In this document: in pieces, positions 1 through 8,087 of the stretch | Numbering within the stretch: position 1 is the first letter of the stretch | How the letters are laid out: each line of letters starts with the position of its first letter | DNA from: a virus | Length of the DNA stretch: 24,680 nt | Direction: 5' to 3' (one strand) | Virus record (IMG/VR): IMGVR_UViG_3300034064_000201 | Span: 1-24,680 of that record | Translations under genes and position numbers: made by a program | Notes under the pieces: model-generated | Database searches by the model: none | What the model saw: the letters and a program-made list of their open reading frames with translations, nothing else | Told to the model about the DNA's origin: nothing

Positions 1-378
1 CAATCTTCACGACCCTCATATTTCACGTTTTGGCAGGAACAGATCCATCTTTTCCCGAAGCCTGATGGCATCTATCCGCTTGTTGTTCGTGGATATCGTA
101 AGCCTACTAACTGGTCTGCTTCAGATGGTACTGAGGTTGATGCGGACGCAAGGCTTCATCAGCCTCTTGTGTACTACGGGGTTGCGCAAGTGTACCAACT
201 GCAGGAAGATATTGAACTCGCCTCGTTTTACCGTAAATCGTTTGACGAAGCGGTAAGGCTTGCTGCTGCGGACATTATGCGTCCGCCTTCGCAACGCCCT
301 CTTGCTGTATCTGATGGGATACCTCGCATGTCTAATCGTTTGTGGATGCAATCACTTGGTAGGACTCTTGGTCAATGA
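1..378 (+). CDS. Head-tail adaptor-like protein, C-terminal part (5' truncated by window edge)
   Basis: The frame is open from base 1 to a TGA at 376-378 and gives 125 residues, so the start lies outside the window. Visible features are an aromatic and proline-rich stretch (YFTFWQEQIHLFPKPDG, then YPLVVRGYRKP near residues 7-38) followed by a helical tail (DIELASFYRKSFDEAVRLAAAD). This pattern, a beta segment followed by 'P..lhqPLVYYG.A' and a helical C-terminus, resembles podoviral head-to-tail adaptor proteins that link portal to nozzle. The next gene overlaps it by four bases and is nozzle-like, which fits that role. The identification is by pattern and synteny only; no catalytic residues apply. 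Confidence 0.6.
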   Translation, partial: QSSRPSYFTFWQEQIHLFPKPDGIYPLVVRGYRKPTNWSASDGTEVDADARLHQPLVYYGVAQVYQLQEDIELASFYRKSFDEAVRLAAADIMRPPSQRPLAVSDGIPRMSNRLWMQSLGRTLGQ

Positions 379-1988
379 GTCGTCTGTCGTTGCTTCGTAC
401 AGAAGATTTTACTGGTGGACTCAACCTTCGTGCTGACCCATTCCAGTTAGGTCGTACTGAATCACCCGATCTGTTGAACGTGGATATTGATCCACGTGGT
501 GGTTTAACTATGCGTGGTGGCATGACTAAGTTGAATACGTCTGCTATTGGTAGTATTGCTAATGGTTCGTTTACTCCCAAAGCGTTGTACGCTTGGGATA
601 ATAGTACGCCACAACTTTTATTGTCTGCTAATAATGCTGTTTATTCGGCAGCGACAACAACGTTTACTTCTTTGAGTATTACTACGACTGCACCTTTTGG
701 TGCGTCGTTTACTTCGTGGTCTGCTAGTAATGAAAGTTTTCTTTATATTGGTACTGGTGCTGCTAGTTATAAATGGAATGGTACTACTTCTGCTACGGCT
801 TTGACTGATGCTAGTACGGCGTATGCGGATGACTATTCTTCTCCTGTTACTGGGTTTGCTCCCAAATGTCGCTACATTGCTTCACATGTTGATCGTTTGT
901 GGTGTGCATATGTGACCGAGGGTTCTACTGATTACCCTAACCGTGTCCGTTTTTCTCATCCTATTAATCGTGAGTCGTGGGCAACTAACGATTACATTGA
1001 TATTGTTGAGGGTGGTTCAGGTATTACTGCAATCATTCCTTTTAACGGCAACCTTCTTGTGTTCAAGAAGCGTGCCGTGTTCGCTATTATGGGTTATTCA
1101 ACTGATACGTTTCAAGTTATTAACTTGACTAACGAAGTTGGTGCTGTTAACCCTTTGAGTGTTGTTGCTACTGAGGCTGCCGTATATTTCTTTTCTTGGC
1201 CTGATGGACTGTTCAAATATGATGGTCAGCAGTTTAGCGATTTGTTTACTTCTATTCGTCCTCTGATTCAAACTGGACAGGTTAATAATATTGCTCAGGA
1301 TGAAATTCGTGTTGCGGACGTAAACCATAAAATTTGGGTTTCGCTTCCTTTGGGTACTGACACTAAAGTTTCTGCTTGTTATGTTTATGATCCTTCTTTG
1401 AAGCAAAGTGGTGCTTGGACCGAATATCAGACTTCTGATGCGAAAGGTGTTGGTAGTGGCTGCGATTTTGTTACGTCTACTGGTGCGACTTACAATTTGG
1501 TTTGTCATCCTTCTAACGCTTATGTGTTGAAGGTTGATCAGTTGAGTGTGTATCAAGATGATGTTGGTACTGGTCCTTCTAACTTCACTTCGTATTATAC
1601 GACTCCTTGGCAGGACGCTAATAATGTTTCTGCTAAGAAAATGTGGCGACGACCCGACTTTGTTGTGAAGCAAACTTCTGTTGCTACTGATCTGTTTTTG
1701 AGTGTTTATCATGACTGGGAAGAGTCTGTCGTCGCTAGAAGTTATGTGATTGGTTTGGATGCTTCAGGTACTGCTCTTATTTGGACTGCTCCTGCTACTG
1801 AACCTGATGGTATTGCTGGTTGGAATGAAGCCAACTGGGGTGAGAGTGCTAGTGGTTCTTCTTTTGCTGTCGGCAAGTCTTTAGGACTTGCTCGCAGCGT
1901 CCAGTTAAAAATTCAGGGTGAAGGCGGAAAACCTTGGGGTGTTAACTCTATTACTTATAAATATAATCCACGAAAGGTGCGTGCCTGA
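375..1988 (+). CDS. Tail nozzle / tail tubular protein B-like structural protein
   Basis: 537 residues; the ATG overlaps the adaptor stop (ATGA). The N-terminus (TEDFTGGLNLRADPFQLG, then ESPDLLNVDIDPRGGLTMRGG) is the usual opening of podoviral nozzle/stabilisation proteins of the P22 gp10 and T7 gp12 type. The rest is beta-rich with repeated aromatic/glycine segments (for example YFFSWPDGLFKYDG near residue 276), as expected for a propeller-like domain. The C-terminus ends in a basic tail (YKYNPRKVRA). Such proteins extend the portal-adaptor channel and anchor the fibres. It is followed directly by two fibre genes, which supports the call. Codon use is heavily T-ending, like the other rightward structural genes. 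Confidence 0.7.
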   Translation: MSRLSLLRTEDFTGGLNLRADPFQLGRTESPDLLNVDIDPRGGLTMRGGMTKLNTSAIGSIANGSFTPKALYAWDNSTPQLLLSANNAVYSAATTTFTSLSITTTAPFGASFTSWSASNESFLYIGTGAASYKWNGTTSATALTDASTAYADDYSSPVTGFAPKCRYIASHVDRLWCAYVTEGSTDYPNRVRFSHPINRESWATNDYIDIVEGGSGITAIIPFNGNLLVFKKRAVFAIMGYSTDTFQVINLTNEVGAVNPLSVVATEAAVYFFSWPDGLFKYDGQQFSDLFTSIRPLIQTGQVNNIAQDEIRVADVNHKIWVSLPLGTDTKVSACYVYDPSLKQSGAWTEYQTSDAKGVGSGCDFVTSTGATYNLVCHPSNAYVLKVDQLSVYQDDVGTGPSNFTSYYTTPWQDANNVSAKKMWRRPDFVVKQTSVATDLFLSVYHDWEESVVARSYVIGLDASGTALIWTAPATEPDGIAGWNEANWGESASGSSFAVGKSLGLARSVQLKIQGEGGKPWGVNSITYKYNPRKVRA

Positions 1989-2869
1989 TGGCTACTGCTT
2001 CTGTTACTTATGTGTTCGCTAATGGTACTAACGCTGATGGTACTCAAGTTAACTCTAACTTCAATAATGTTGTTAACTTTTTGAACACTGAAACTGTTCA
2101 ACGTGACGCAAGCATTGCGTTCACTGCTATCCCTACTGCTCCTGCTACTGACCCTACGACTGATAATCAACTTGCTCGTAAAGCGTATGTTGACAACTAT
2201 ACGCCTGCTGGTGTGATCACTCAGTATGGTGGTGCTTCTGCACCGACAGGTTGGTTGTTGTGTCAGGGTCAGGCTATTAGTCGTAGTAATGCTTTGTATA
2301 CTCGTTTGTTTGCTGCTATTAGCACTACGTATGGTGCTGGTGATGGTACGACTACTTTTAATATTCCTAACTTGCAGGGTCGTATTCCTGTGGGTAGGGA
2401 TTCTACTCAGACTGAGTTTGATACGTTGGCTGAGGTTGGTGGTTCTAAGATAACTGCTTTGATTACGGCTAACTTGCCTTCTCACCAACATGGTGTTGGA
2501 ACTATTTTGCCTAATACTATTGCTGATCATCAACATGGTGTTGGGACTATTGCTGCTGATACTATTGCTGATCATATTCATACTCATACTCTTGCTGTTG
2601 CGGACCACCCGTGGACTACTTTTAATGGTGCAGGCATAAGCGGTACATTTATTAATTTGAACAATGGACCTGCAACTTATTTTATGGAACACACACTTAC
2701 TGGATCAATCATTGCAGGAGGCGGACACAGCCACGTCATGAGTGGCTCTACCGTCCTCGCTGGTGGACACACACACACCATGAGTGGCTCTACTGCCCTT
2801 GAAGGTAGTGGAACATCATTCAGTAACCTTGCCCCCTATATTGTGGTGAACTACATTATCAAACTATGA
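1988..2869 (+). CDS. Short tail fibre / receptor-binding protein with phage tail collar domain
   Basis: 293 residues; start and preceding stop share one base (TGATG). After a short N-terminal anchor (NGTNADGTQVNSNFNNVVNFLN) comes a clear phage tail collar domain at about residues 75-140: GVITQYGGASAPTGWLLCQG, then YGAGDGTTTFNIPNLQGR and IPVGRD. The C-terminal half is very histidine-rich with HxH motifs and two families of short repeats, described separately. HxH motifs in T4-type fibre tips bind metal ions that hold trimers together, so a trimeric metal-stabilised tip is inferred. The terminal strand SNLAPYIVVNYIIKL is typical of collar-domain fibres. Codon use changes from about 2590 onward towards A/C-ending codons, which suggests a mosaic tip. 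Confidence 0.85.
   Translation: MATASVTYVFANGTNADGTQVNSNFNNVVNFLNTETVQRDASIAFTAIPTAPATDPTTDNQLARKAYVDNYTPAGVITQYGGASAPTGWLLCQGQAISRSNALYTRLFAAISTTYGAGDGTTTFNIPNLQGRIPVGRDSTQTEFDTLAEVGGSKITALITANLPSHQHGVGTILPNTIADHQHGVGTIAADTIADHIHTHTLAVADHPWTTFNGAGISGTFINLNNGPATYFMEHTLTGSIIAGGGHSHVMSGSTVLAGGHTHTMSGSTALEGSGTSFSNLAPYIVVNYIIKL
2486..2575 (+). repeat. Two 45-bp tandem units in the collar-fibre gene
   Basis: Units 2486-2530 and 2531-2575 each begin CAACATGGTGTTGG and end ATTGCTGATCAT. They encode QHGVGTILPNTIADH and QHGVGTIAADTIADH, followed by a shorter degenerate relative (IHTHTLAVADH). Each unit carries an H-x5-x-DH type histidine pattern in the putative metal-binding shaft. Confidence 0.85.
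2723..2806 (+). repeat. Two 42-bp tandem units in the collar-fibre gene
   Basis: Units 2723-2764 and 2765-2806 encode GHSHVMSGSTVLAG and GHTHTMSGSTALEG. Both keep the GHxHxMSGST core. The HxH pairs fit metal-coordinating residues in a trimeric fibre tip (inference from T4-type fibres). Confidence 0.85.
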
Positions 2870-4848
2870 CCAAATGGACTGCGCCTGATATTGCATCACT
2901 TCGTGGTGACAATAGTAGACCTCTACAAAAGATCTTCGGATCTTTAACAGAGTACCTTAAAGACACTTTAAGTCAGACGACAGAAGTTTCTCAAACGTAT
3001 GTGCGTAATGGTGAAACGACAGCGTTAACTATTGGTACTGTAGTATATTTGGATGCTCGGCAGGGTAATAGGGCTACTGTGAAGCGTGCGTTTAATACGA
3101 GTGATGCTACGAGTGCTAAGACCCTTGGTGTCGTCGCAGAGTTAATTCCTGCTCATGGTGATGGTCTTGTGACTACGTTGGGTTATTTGGAGAAAGTTAA
3201 TACGTCTGCGTTTACTGCTGGACAAACTTTATATTTGGGTGCTACTGCTGGGACGTTTACTGCCACTAAACCTCATGCTCCTAACCATATGGTTTATGTT
3301 GGTGTTGTTGTTCGTGCTAATGCTGGCAACGGCATTATTTATGTCCGTTGTCAGAATGGTTATGAGTTAGATGAGATTCATGATGTTTTGATTACGTCTC
3401 CTACTGCTGGGCAGACTTTGTCGTATGATGCTGTTAATAGTTTGTGGAAGAATGCGACGTTTAGTGATGGTGGTGGGTTGACTAACCTGAACGCAAGTAA
3501 TCTTGCGTCAGGTACTGTCCCTACTGGGCGTATGAGTGGTTCGTATGCAGGTATTACTGGTGTTGGTACTTTAAGTGGTCTTACTTCTTCAGCACGAGTT
3601 TGGGCGCAAACAGACTTAAGAGTAGGAAACGCTAACTCTACAGTTCTATCGTCAACCTTATACAATTTGGTTGTGACACCACAGGCATATACGGGTCTAC
3701 AGGTTCTTCTTGGTGAACATTACGGTCTCACAAGCGTAGGTACAACTAATAATGATTTTACAGTTTTTGCTAATACAACTGTAAGAATTAAATATGTAAA
3801 CACCACGATAGCAACCTTTAACTCAACTGGTATGACAATTGATGGTGCTGGATCTCCTTCTTTTACTCTCGGTGATACTGGGTTTGCAGGTTATTCGGGA
3901 CTTGTAGGGGATAAAGGTTATTTGCTATTAGGCAACAGTGTTAGCGACCCCGTAATGTATTTACGAACTAGTGGTAGTGGTCCTGTTTATCTTGGTGCAG
4001 CAAACAGCAACACTCTTCAAGTTGGTAATGGTTCAACAACTCTTATTGCTGGTTCGGGCATAACAATGCAAGCAACAACACAGACGATGATTAACGGCAC
4101 AAACAATAATGCTGGCATTTATCTTGGTGGCGGTATCGCCTCAACAGCAACAGGTGGCATTGAAGCATCATGGCGTGACGCAGCAAACCCAAGTATTGCT
4201 ATTGGTGTTACGAGAGATAACAACCGAACAATGACCGTTCATTCTTATGTAGATAATACGATCAGATTTTTTGCAGGTAATACTGTCAAAGCATATGTGA
4301 ACAGTAGCGGTTTTTTAGCAACTCATTATTACGGCAATGTGCAATACGGTTTTTATGGGTCTATGTCTGTGTATGGCATTAACAACAGTTGGTATGGAAT
4401 AGTTTTTCCTGAATCTGCATCAACAATGATGGTGCAAAACAACACTTTTGGTCATTACCGTAACAACTCCACATGGAACTTTTATGTTACAGGTGGCACA
4501 TTTACTCCGTCAGACGCAAGATATAAAAGAGACATTGAACCATTAGAACACGGAATGAATTTTATACGAGAAATTGTTCCTGTCACTTACGACCCATTAA
4601 CAGAAAATACTGACGATGACCCTGAAGCGACTGTTGGTAGAACCCATTACGGGTTTACAACACAAAACATTTTGCAAGCACTCACAAATGCGGGCGAAAC
4701 AAGAGATGTAGCAATAGTGGATGTTGGTGGTTGTGACCTTTCTATGGGTAGCGATAGGCAATATTTGAACCATTCGGCGCTTATTGCGCCTATAGTTAAA
4801 GCAATACAAGAGTTAGATTTACGACTACAACAATTGGAGACAGTATGA
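2866..4848 (+). CDS. Tail fibre/spike with C-terminal peptidase S74 intramolecular chaperone
   Basis: 660 residues; ATGA overlap with the preceding gene. The N-terminal about 190 residues are a beta-rich virion-binding region. A glycine/serine/threonine-rich linker (LTNLNASNLASGTVP, about residues 205-219), of a sort common in phage fibres, leads into a long repetitive beta shaft. The C-terminus (about residues 546-660) is a peptidase S74 domain starting FTPSDARYKRDIEPL, with the Ser549-Lys554 dyad. It is followed by the chaperone body and ends in a coiled coil (AIQELDLRLQQLETV). This family trimerises the fibre and then cuts itself off N-terminal to the serine, so the mature fibre should lose about 112 residues. 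From about 3590 onward ACA, GCA and TCA codons become common, unlike the T-ending first third, which suggests an acquired tip. It probably determines host range. Confidence 0.88.
   Translation: MTKWTAPDIASLRGDNSRPLQKIFGSLTEYLKDTLSQTTEVSQTYVRNGETTALTIGTVVYLDARQGNRATVKRAFNTSDATSAKTLGVVAELIPAHGDGLVTTLGYLEKVNTSAFTAGQTLYLGATAGTFTATKPHAPNHMVYVGVVVRANAGNGIIYVRCQNGYELDEIHDVLITSPTAGQTLSYDAVNSLWKNATFSDGGGLTNLNASNLASGTVPTGRMSGSYAGITGVGTLSGLTSSARVWAQTDLRVGNANSTVLSSTLYNLVVTPQAYTGLQVLLGEHYGLTSVGTTNNDFTVFANTTVRIKYVNTTIATFNSTGMTIDGAGSPSFTLGDTGFAGYSGLVGDKGYLLLGNSVSDPVMYLRTSGSGPVYLGAANSNTLQVGNGSTTLIAGSGITMQATTQTMINGTNNNAGIYLGGGIASTATGGIEASWRDAANPSIAIGVTRDNNRTMTVHSYVDNTIRFFAGNTVKAYVNSSGFLATHYYGNVQYGFYGSMSVYGINNSWYGIVFPESASTMMVQNNTFGHYRNNSTWNFYVTGGTFTPSDARYKRDIEPLEHGMNFIREIVPVTYDPLTENTDDDPEATVGRTHYGFTTQNILQALTNAGETRDVAIVDVGGCDLSMGSDRQYLNHSALIAPIVKAIQELDLRLQQLETV
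3486..3512 (+). repeat. Inverted repeat within the fibre linker coding sequence
   Basis: CCTG-(A)-ACGCAAG, loop TAAT, CTTGCGT-CAGG: an 11-bp stem with one bulged A. It lies in the codons for the conserved TNLNASNLASGT linker, about 80 bases before the codon-use change in this gene. Confidence 0.6.
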
Positions 4849-4988
4849 ACGAGCAATCACAGGTAGATGCAGGCAAAGTTATTGAGTCTTTGCTACGACA
4901 GGTAGCGGATTATGCTCAGAAGGTTGCTTTGTTGGAGGCTTTTGTGGCTTCTGTGGATAAGGGTGAGGGTAACGAAAAGGGTGATTAG
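4845..4988 (+). CDS. Small acidic helical protein (47 aa), unknown function
   Basis: ATG at 4845 overlaps the fibre stop (ATGA) and the frame closes with TAG at 4986-4988, just before the next gene. The product begins MNEQSQVDAGKVIESLLRQV, continues as one predicted amphipathic helix (ADYAQKVALLEAFVAS), and ends in a charged tail (VDKGEGNEKGD). It has no signal peptide or membrane segment. Heptad-like spacing of Val/Leu suggests a short coiled coil. The overlaps at both ends and the otherwise unexplained gap make it a convincing gene. Its position between the fibre and the internal-protein genes suggests a small structural or assembly role, but no function can be assigned. Confidence 0.65.
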   Translation: MNEQSQVDAGKVIESLLRQVADYAQKVALLEAFVASVDKGEGNEKGD

Positions 4989-4990
4989 TG

Positions 4991-5422
4991 ATGGCTTACA
5001 CTGATATAGGTTTAAATTACGAACCTCAAAAGCGTGGCGCTGCCCAGCAGCGTGACGCTTCTTTAGCGATGAACGCATATAGTCGTATGTTGTCGCAGCA
5101 GCGTGGTTCTCGTGATCTTATGGCTGCCGATAAGGCTGCTGCTAAGGGTCTTGAGGGTTTTGGGGCTGGTTATGGTCGTCGTGGTTTGCGTAATAGTGGT
5201 CTTTTCCGTAATGCTGCTTCTGATTATTCGCAGAATTGGATGAATCAGCGTAATGATCAGTTGGATGCTTTGCGTCAGCAGTTGGCACAGTATGACTTAC
5301 AGGATGCGCAGTCGCAGAGTGGTTATGAAAGTACTTTGGCTGATATTGAATTGGCGAAGCAGCGTGACATTCTTGCCACGGCTGCTTCCTTACAGGGCTT
5401 GCGCCCATTTTTAGGAGCGTGA
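4991..5422 (+). CDS. Probable virion-associated protein (143 aa), unknown family
   Basis: The start could be GTG 4988, which overlaps the preceding TAG, or ATG 4991; the ATG is chosen. The N-terminus (MAYTDIGLNYEPQKRGAAQQ) is followed by a glycine/arginine segment (GFGAGYGRRGLRNSG, about residues 54-68). A glutamine-rich helical stretch follows (NQRNDQLDALRQQLAQYDLQ) and then a hydrophobic end (LQGLRPFLGA). There is no catalytic motif. It sits at the head of a run of Q/A-rich genes leading to the giant internal protein, which fits a small internal or ejection-type virion component. That role is inferred from position and composition only. Confidence 0.6.
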   Translation: MAYTDIGLNYEPQKRGAAQQRDASLAMNAYSRMLSQQRGSRDLMAADKAAAKGLEGFGAGYGRRGLRNSGLFRNAASDYSQNWMNQRNDQLDALRQQLAQYDLQDAQSQSGYESTLADIELAKQRDILATAASLQGLRPFLGA

Positions 5423-5425
5423 GTC

Positions 5426-6877
5426 ATGGCTAGTGCTGATCAATATGCAAGGGATGCGGACCGTAAAAGGACTGTTGGAACACAAAATAGCAATACTGGT
5501 ACTAAGCGTAATGTAGGTAAAAGGCTTACCCCTATTCAGGACTTGTATGGGGGTACGGAGATTTGGAATCGTACTGATCCTATTAGTAGGGCTGCTATTG
5601 CTGCTTGGGATGCTGGAGATCTTGTTGCTGGTCCTAATGGTAAATGGGATGCTATTAACATGGCTGGCATTGGGGCAAGAAATGCTGTTTATGAAGCCAC
5701 AAAGAATAATGCTCCTCCTCCTCCTACTGGTGGTGGTACTGATAATAAGGCTTTGATGGCTTCCTTGACACAATATGCGAACAATATGGGTTCTAATACT
5801 GGGATGGACTCTATCAACAATTTGTATAACCAATTGTTGACTGATACTCGGAGCAGTGGGCAGTCTCAGCAGGATGCTATTAATACTTTTTATAACAAGT
5901 TGTTGACTGATACTCAGAGCAGTGGGCAGTCTCAAGAGGATGCCATTAAACGTTTGTATGGAACATTGTTGGGTGATACTACTGCTCGTGGTAAATCTCA
6001 GCAGGATGCTATCAACAAGTTTTATGGTGGCGCTGAAACACAACTTGGTGGTTTGAACGCTGATGCTTTGGCTATGTTGCAGAATCAGTATAATCAGATT
6101 AGTGGTGAGATTGGTACTCAGTCTGATGCTGGTCGTACGACTATTGATGAGAGCACTCAGCGTGCTTTGGCTGCCCTTGGTGGGCAGTCAAACCCTTATG
6201 CTGGGTTGCAGATGGCTGATGTTGGTGCTGTAACTGATCCTATGGCTGCTTATAGTCAGGCTGTTGGTGCTCCTCAGGGTGGTATTGATGCGTTGCAGCA
6301 GATGTTGCAGTCACAGAACGCAGCGACAAGGGGAGGGTTCGGTAACCTTGCTCAGTTGTTGGGTGCTTCTCAGCAGGCTGCTCAGCAGTCTCGTATTGGT
6401 GATGTGAATGTGGCTCGTGCTGGTGCTCAGCAGGATTTGGCTGCTAATCAGCGTGCTGCAGCGTTGCGTGCATTGCAGCAGTCTCAGCAGGCGCAGCAGG
6501 CGCAGCAGGGTACTTATGCCCAGCAGATGATTGGTTTGGGTCAGAATCGTTTGCAATCTAATTTGAGTGCTGAACAGAGCATGGGCGATATGTTGAGTCA
6601 GTTGCAGCAGAATCAGTTGAATGCCCAGTTGGGTACTCAGCAAAATACGGGTAATTTGCTGAGCCAGTTCGGACAGAACCAGTTGAATGCTCAGTTGGGT
6701 AGTCAACAGAATATGAGTGGTTTGTTGAGTCAGTTGCAACAAGGTCAGTTGAACTCCCAGTTGGGTCAACAGCAGAATAATCAGGGTCTTCGCAATGATT
6801 TCATGGATCAGTTGTTAGGTCTTGCTGGCAAGGGTATTGATGTGTCGCAGATTATCGCTCTTCTAGGAGGTCAATGA
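5426..6877 (+). CDS. Glutamine-rich internal virion-type protein with two 22-residue repeat arrays
   Basis: 483 residues; AGGAG at 5413-5417 stands eight bases before the ATG. The N-terminal 120 residues carry a W-containing conserved-looking region (ETEIWNRTDP-type, then GPNGKWDAINMAG) and a PPPP linker. Residues 131-196 hold three 22-residue repeats. A Q/A-rich helical region follows (about 290-365), then residues 367-454 hold four further 22-residue repeats of different sequence. The C-terminus (MDQLLGLAGKGIDVSQIIALLGG) is hydrophobic. A 22-residue period equals two 11-residue (hendecad) turns, so long helical rods are predicted. Gene position before the giant internal protein suggests an internal-core or ejected channel protein (inference). 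No enzymatic motif is seen. Confidence 0.65.
   Translation: MASADQYARDADRKRTVGTQNSNTGTKRNVGKRLTPIQDLYGGTEIWNRTDPISRAAIAAWDAGDLVAGPNGKWDAINMAGIGARNAVYEATKNNAPPPPTGGGTDNKALMASLTQYANNMGSNTGMDSINNLYNQLLTDTRSSGQSQQDAINTFYNKLLTDTQSSGQSQEDAIKRLYGTLLGDTTARGKSQQDAINKFYGGAETQLGGLNADALAMLQNQYNQISGEIGTQSDAGRTTIDESTQRALAALGGQSNPYAGLQMADVGAVTDPMAAYSQAVGAPQGGIDALQQMLQSQNAATRGGFGNLAQLLGASQQAAQQSRIGDVNVARAGAQQDLAANQRAAALRALQQSQQAQQAQQGTYAQQMIGLGQNRLQSNLSAEQSMGDMLSQLQQNQLNAQLGTQQNTGNLLSQFGQNQLNAQLGSQQNMSGLLSQLQQGQLNSQLGQQQNNQGLRNDFMDQLLGLAGKGIDVSQIIALLGGQ
5816..6013 (+). repeat. Three 66-bp tandem repeats (array 1)
   Basis: Units 5816-5881, 5882-5947 and 5948-6013 encode residues 131-196, with pattern xxxYxxLLxDTxxxGxSQxDAI. 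A fourth unit starts (NKFYGG) and stops. Units 1 and 2 are close at DNA level (GACTGATACTC.GAGCAGTGG shared); unit 3 is more diverged. Confidence 0.9.
6524..6787 (+). repeat. Four 66-bp tandem repeats (array 2)
   Basis: Units 6524-6589 (degenerate), 6590-6655, 6656-6721 and 6722-6787 encode residues 367-454, consensus LLSQLQQNQLNAQLGxQQNxGx. The same 22-residue period as array 1 appears with unrelated sequence. Confidence 0.88.
6865..6870 (+). promoter_or_regulatory. Strong Shine-Dalgarno AGGAGG that decides the downstream start
   Basis: AGGAGG is followed by TCAATGATG. The ATG at 6877 has the usual six-base spacing, while the ATG at 6874 would have only three. The downstream gene is therefore started at 6877. 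Confidence 0.7.
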
Positions 6878-8064
6878 TGGCAGGAGAAGATGTTCTTCTT
6901 GATTGGTTAATGTCTCAAGCGAACACTAAGGGTGGTTCTAAACAAACTAACAATATTCAGGATCTTGTGTCGTCGCTGTTCTCTCCTGAGTTTGGTGCGC
7001 TAACTGGATCTGTTGATCCGTTAGCGACGCAGGCTGCTCCTTATGTTCCGAATGTTCCTTTGTTGACTGCTTATACGAATGATCCTAATGCTGATGTTCG
7101 TAATGCTGCTTTGCGCATTGCGAACGGGGATTCTCCTCTTGATGTGAAGATGGAGTTGCGTGGCAAGTTTGGTTTGAAGACGGAGAAAGATTTTACTGAT
7201 TCAGGTTTGACTATCAAGGAACTTGATGGCATTGTTGATGACATGTATAAGGAGTATGCAAGTAACTTGAGCGATGAGGCTGCTTATAACGCTGCTTCTG
7301 CTAAGGCTTTGGCTTCTAACGTTTTTGGTGATGCTATGTTGCCTCAACCCACTGAACGTTACACAATGGACACGATGCCTGTGACTTCTGATTTGCAGGC
7401 TATGTTAACTCGTCTGCAGGCTGAAGGTAAAAAAGTTATGGAGATGGGCGAGAATGTTCAGGGTGCTGCTGATTTGGAAAAGCAAGTGATGTTGAAGTAT
7501 GCGCAAGAAAATCAGACACCTGCCCCTAAGAAAATTAAACCTATTTCAAATGAGGATGCTTTAAAAACTATTCCTTTGCCTACATTTAAGTCGTATGAGG
7601 ATGCCGTTAAGTATGGGGATTCTATAGTTCCTGAGGGTGGACGCAAATTTGGTGAAGCATGGTCGCTCGCCAATAATGCTTCTATCTATTTCCTTAAAAC
7701 TAAACCTAACGCTACCGAGGCGGATCGTCAGGCTTATGTTAAGGATATGTGGCGTAAAAACCTAGAGACCACTTTCCCTGATTTGGGTAAGCAAATGAAT
7801 ATTAATAATCCGAATAAAACTGATTTTAATAGGTTTGCTGTTTCTGATGAAAATAAGCGTGAAGATGCTTTGATGCTTGATCGTGCTGCTAAGTCTGAGG
7901 CTAAACGTACTGTTGGTGATGATTACAGCAAGAAAAGAAAACTGTTGCTCAAGCAGGCAGGTATTGCTCAGCAGAAAAAGGCTGGGGAACTTATTGCTTT
8001 ACAGATGCTCGGTCAAACGCCTTTGTTGGACGCTTTAAAGATGCGTACAACTGGGCTTGGCTGA
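6877..8064 (+). CDS. Probable internal virion protein (395 aa), unknown family
   Basis: Start chosen at 6877 by SD spacing; the alternative ATG at 6874 adds one Met. The N-terminus is MAGEDVLLDWLMSQANTKGG. A region at about residues 65-130 (NDPNADVRNAALRIANGD, then SGLTIKELDGIVDDMYKEY) is compact and helical, and a lysine-rich C-terminal half ends AGELIALQMLGQTP. There is no transmembrane segment or catalytic motif. Three structural-type genes precede the giant protein in a T7- or P22-like position for internal/ejection proteins. By position it could be a core or ejection protein, but it could equally be a scaffold or accessory factor. No family recognised. Confidence 0.6.
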   Translation: MAGEDVLLDWLMSQANTKGGSKQTNNIQDLVSSLFSPEFGALTGSVDPLATQAAPYVPNVPLLTAYTNDPNADVRNAALRIANGDSPLDVKMELRGKFGLKTEKDFTDSGLTIKELDGIVDDMYKEYASNLSDEAAYNAASAKALASNVFGDAMLPQPTERYTMDTMPVTSDLQAMLTRLQAEGKKVMEMGENVQGAADLEKQVMLKYAQENQTPAPKKIKPISNEDALKTIPLPTFKSYEDAVKYGDSIVPEGGRKFGEAWSLANNASIYFLKTKPNATEADRQAYVKDMWRKNLETTFPDLGKQMNINNPNKTDFNRFAVSDENKREDALMLDRAAKSEAKRTVGDDYSKKRKLLLKQAGIAQQKKAGELIALQMLGQTPLLDALKMRTTGLG

Positions 8065-8087
8065 TGTAACAACTTCACCTATTATTG

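Noticed and set aside
1098-2692. Long open frames on the minus strand opposite the nozzle and fibre genes (about 200 and 245 codons)
   Set aside because: They are rich in Ser/Arg/Asn/Ile with no domain pattern, and arise from the T-rich third positions of the genes on the plus strand. The opposing genes have clear domains.
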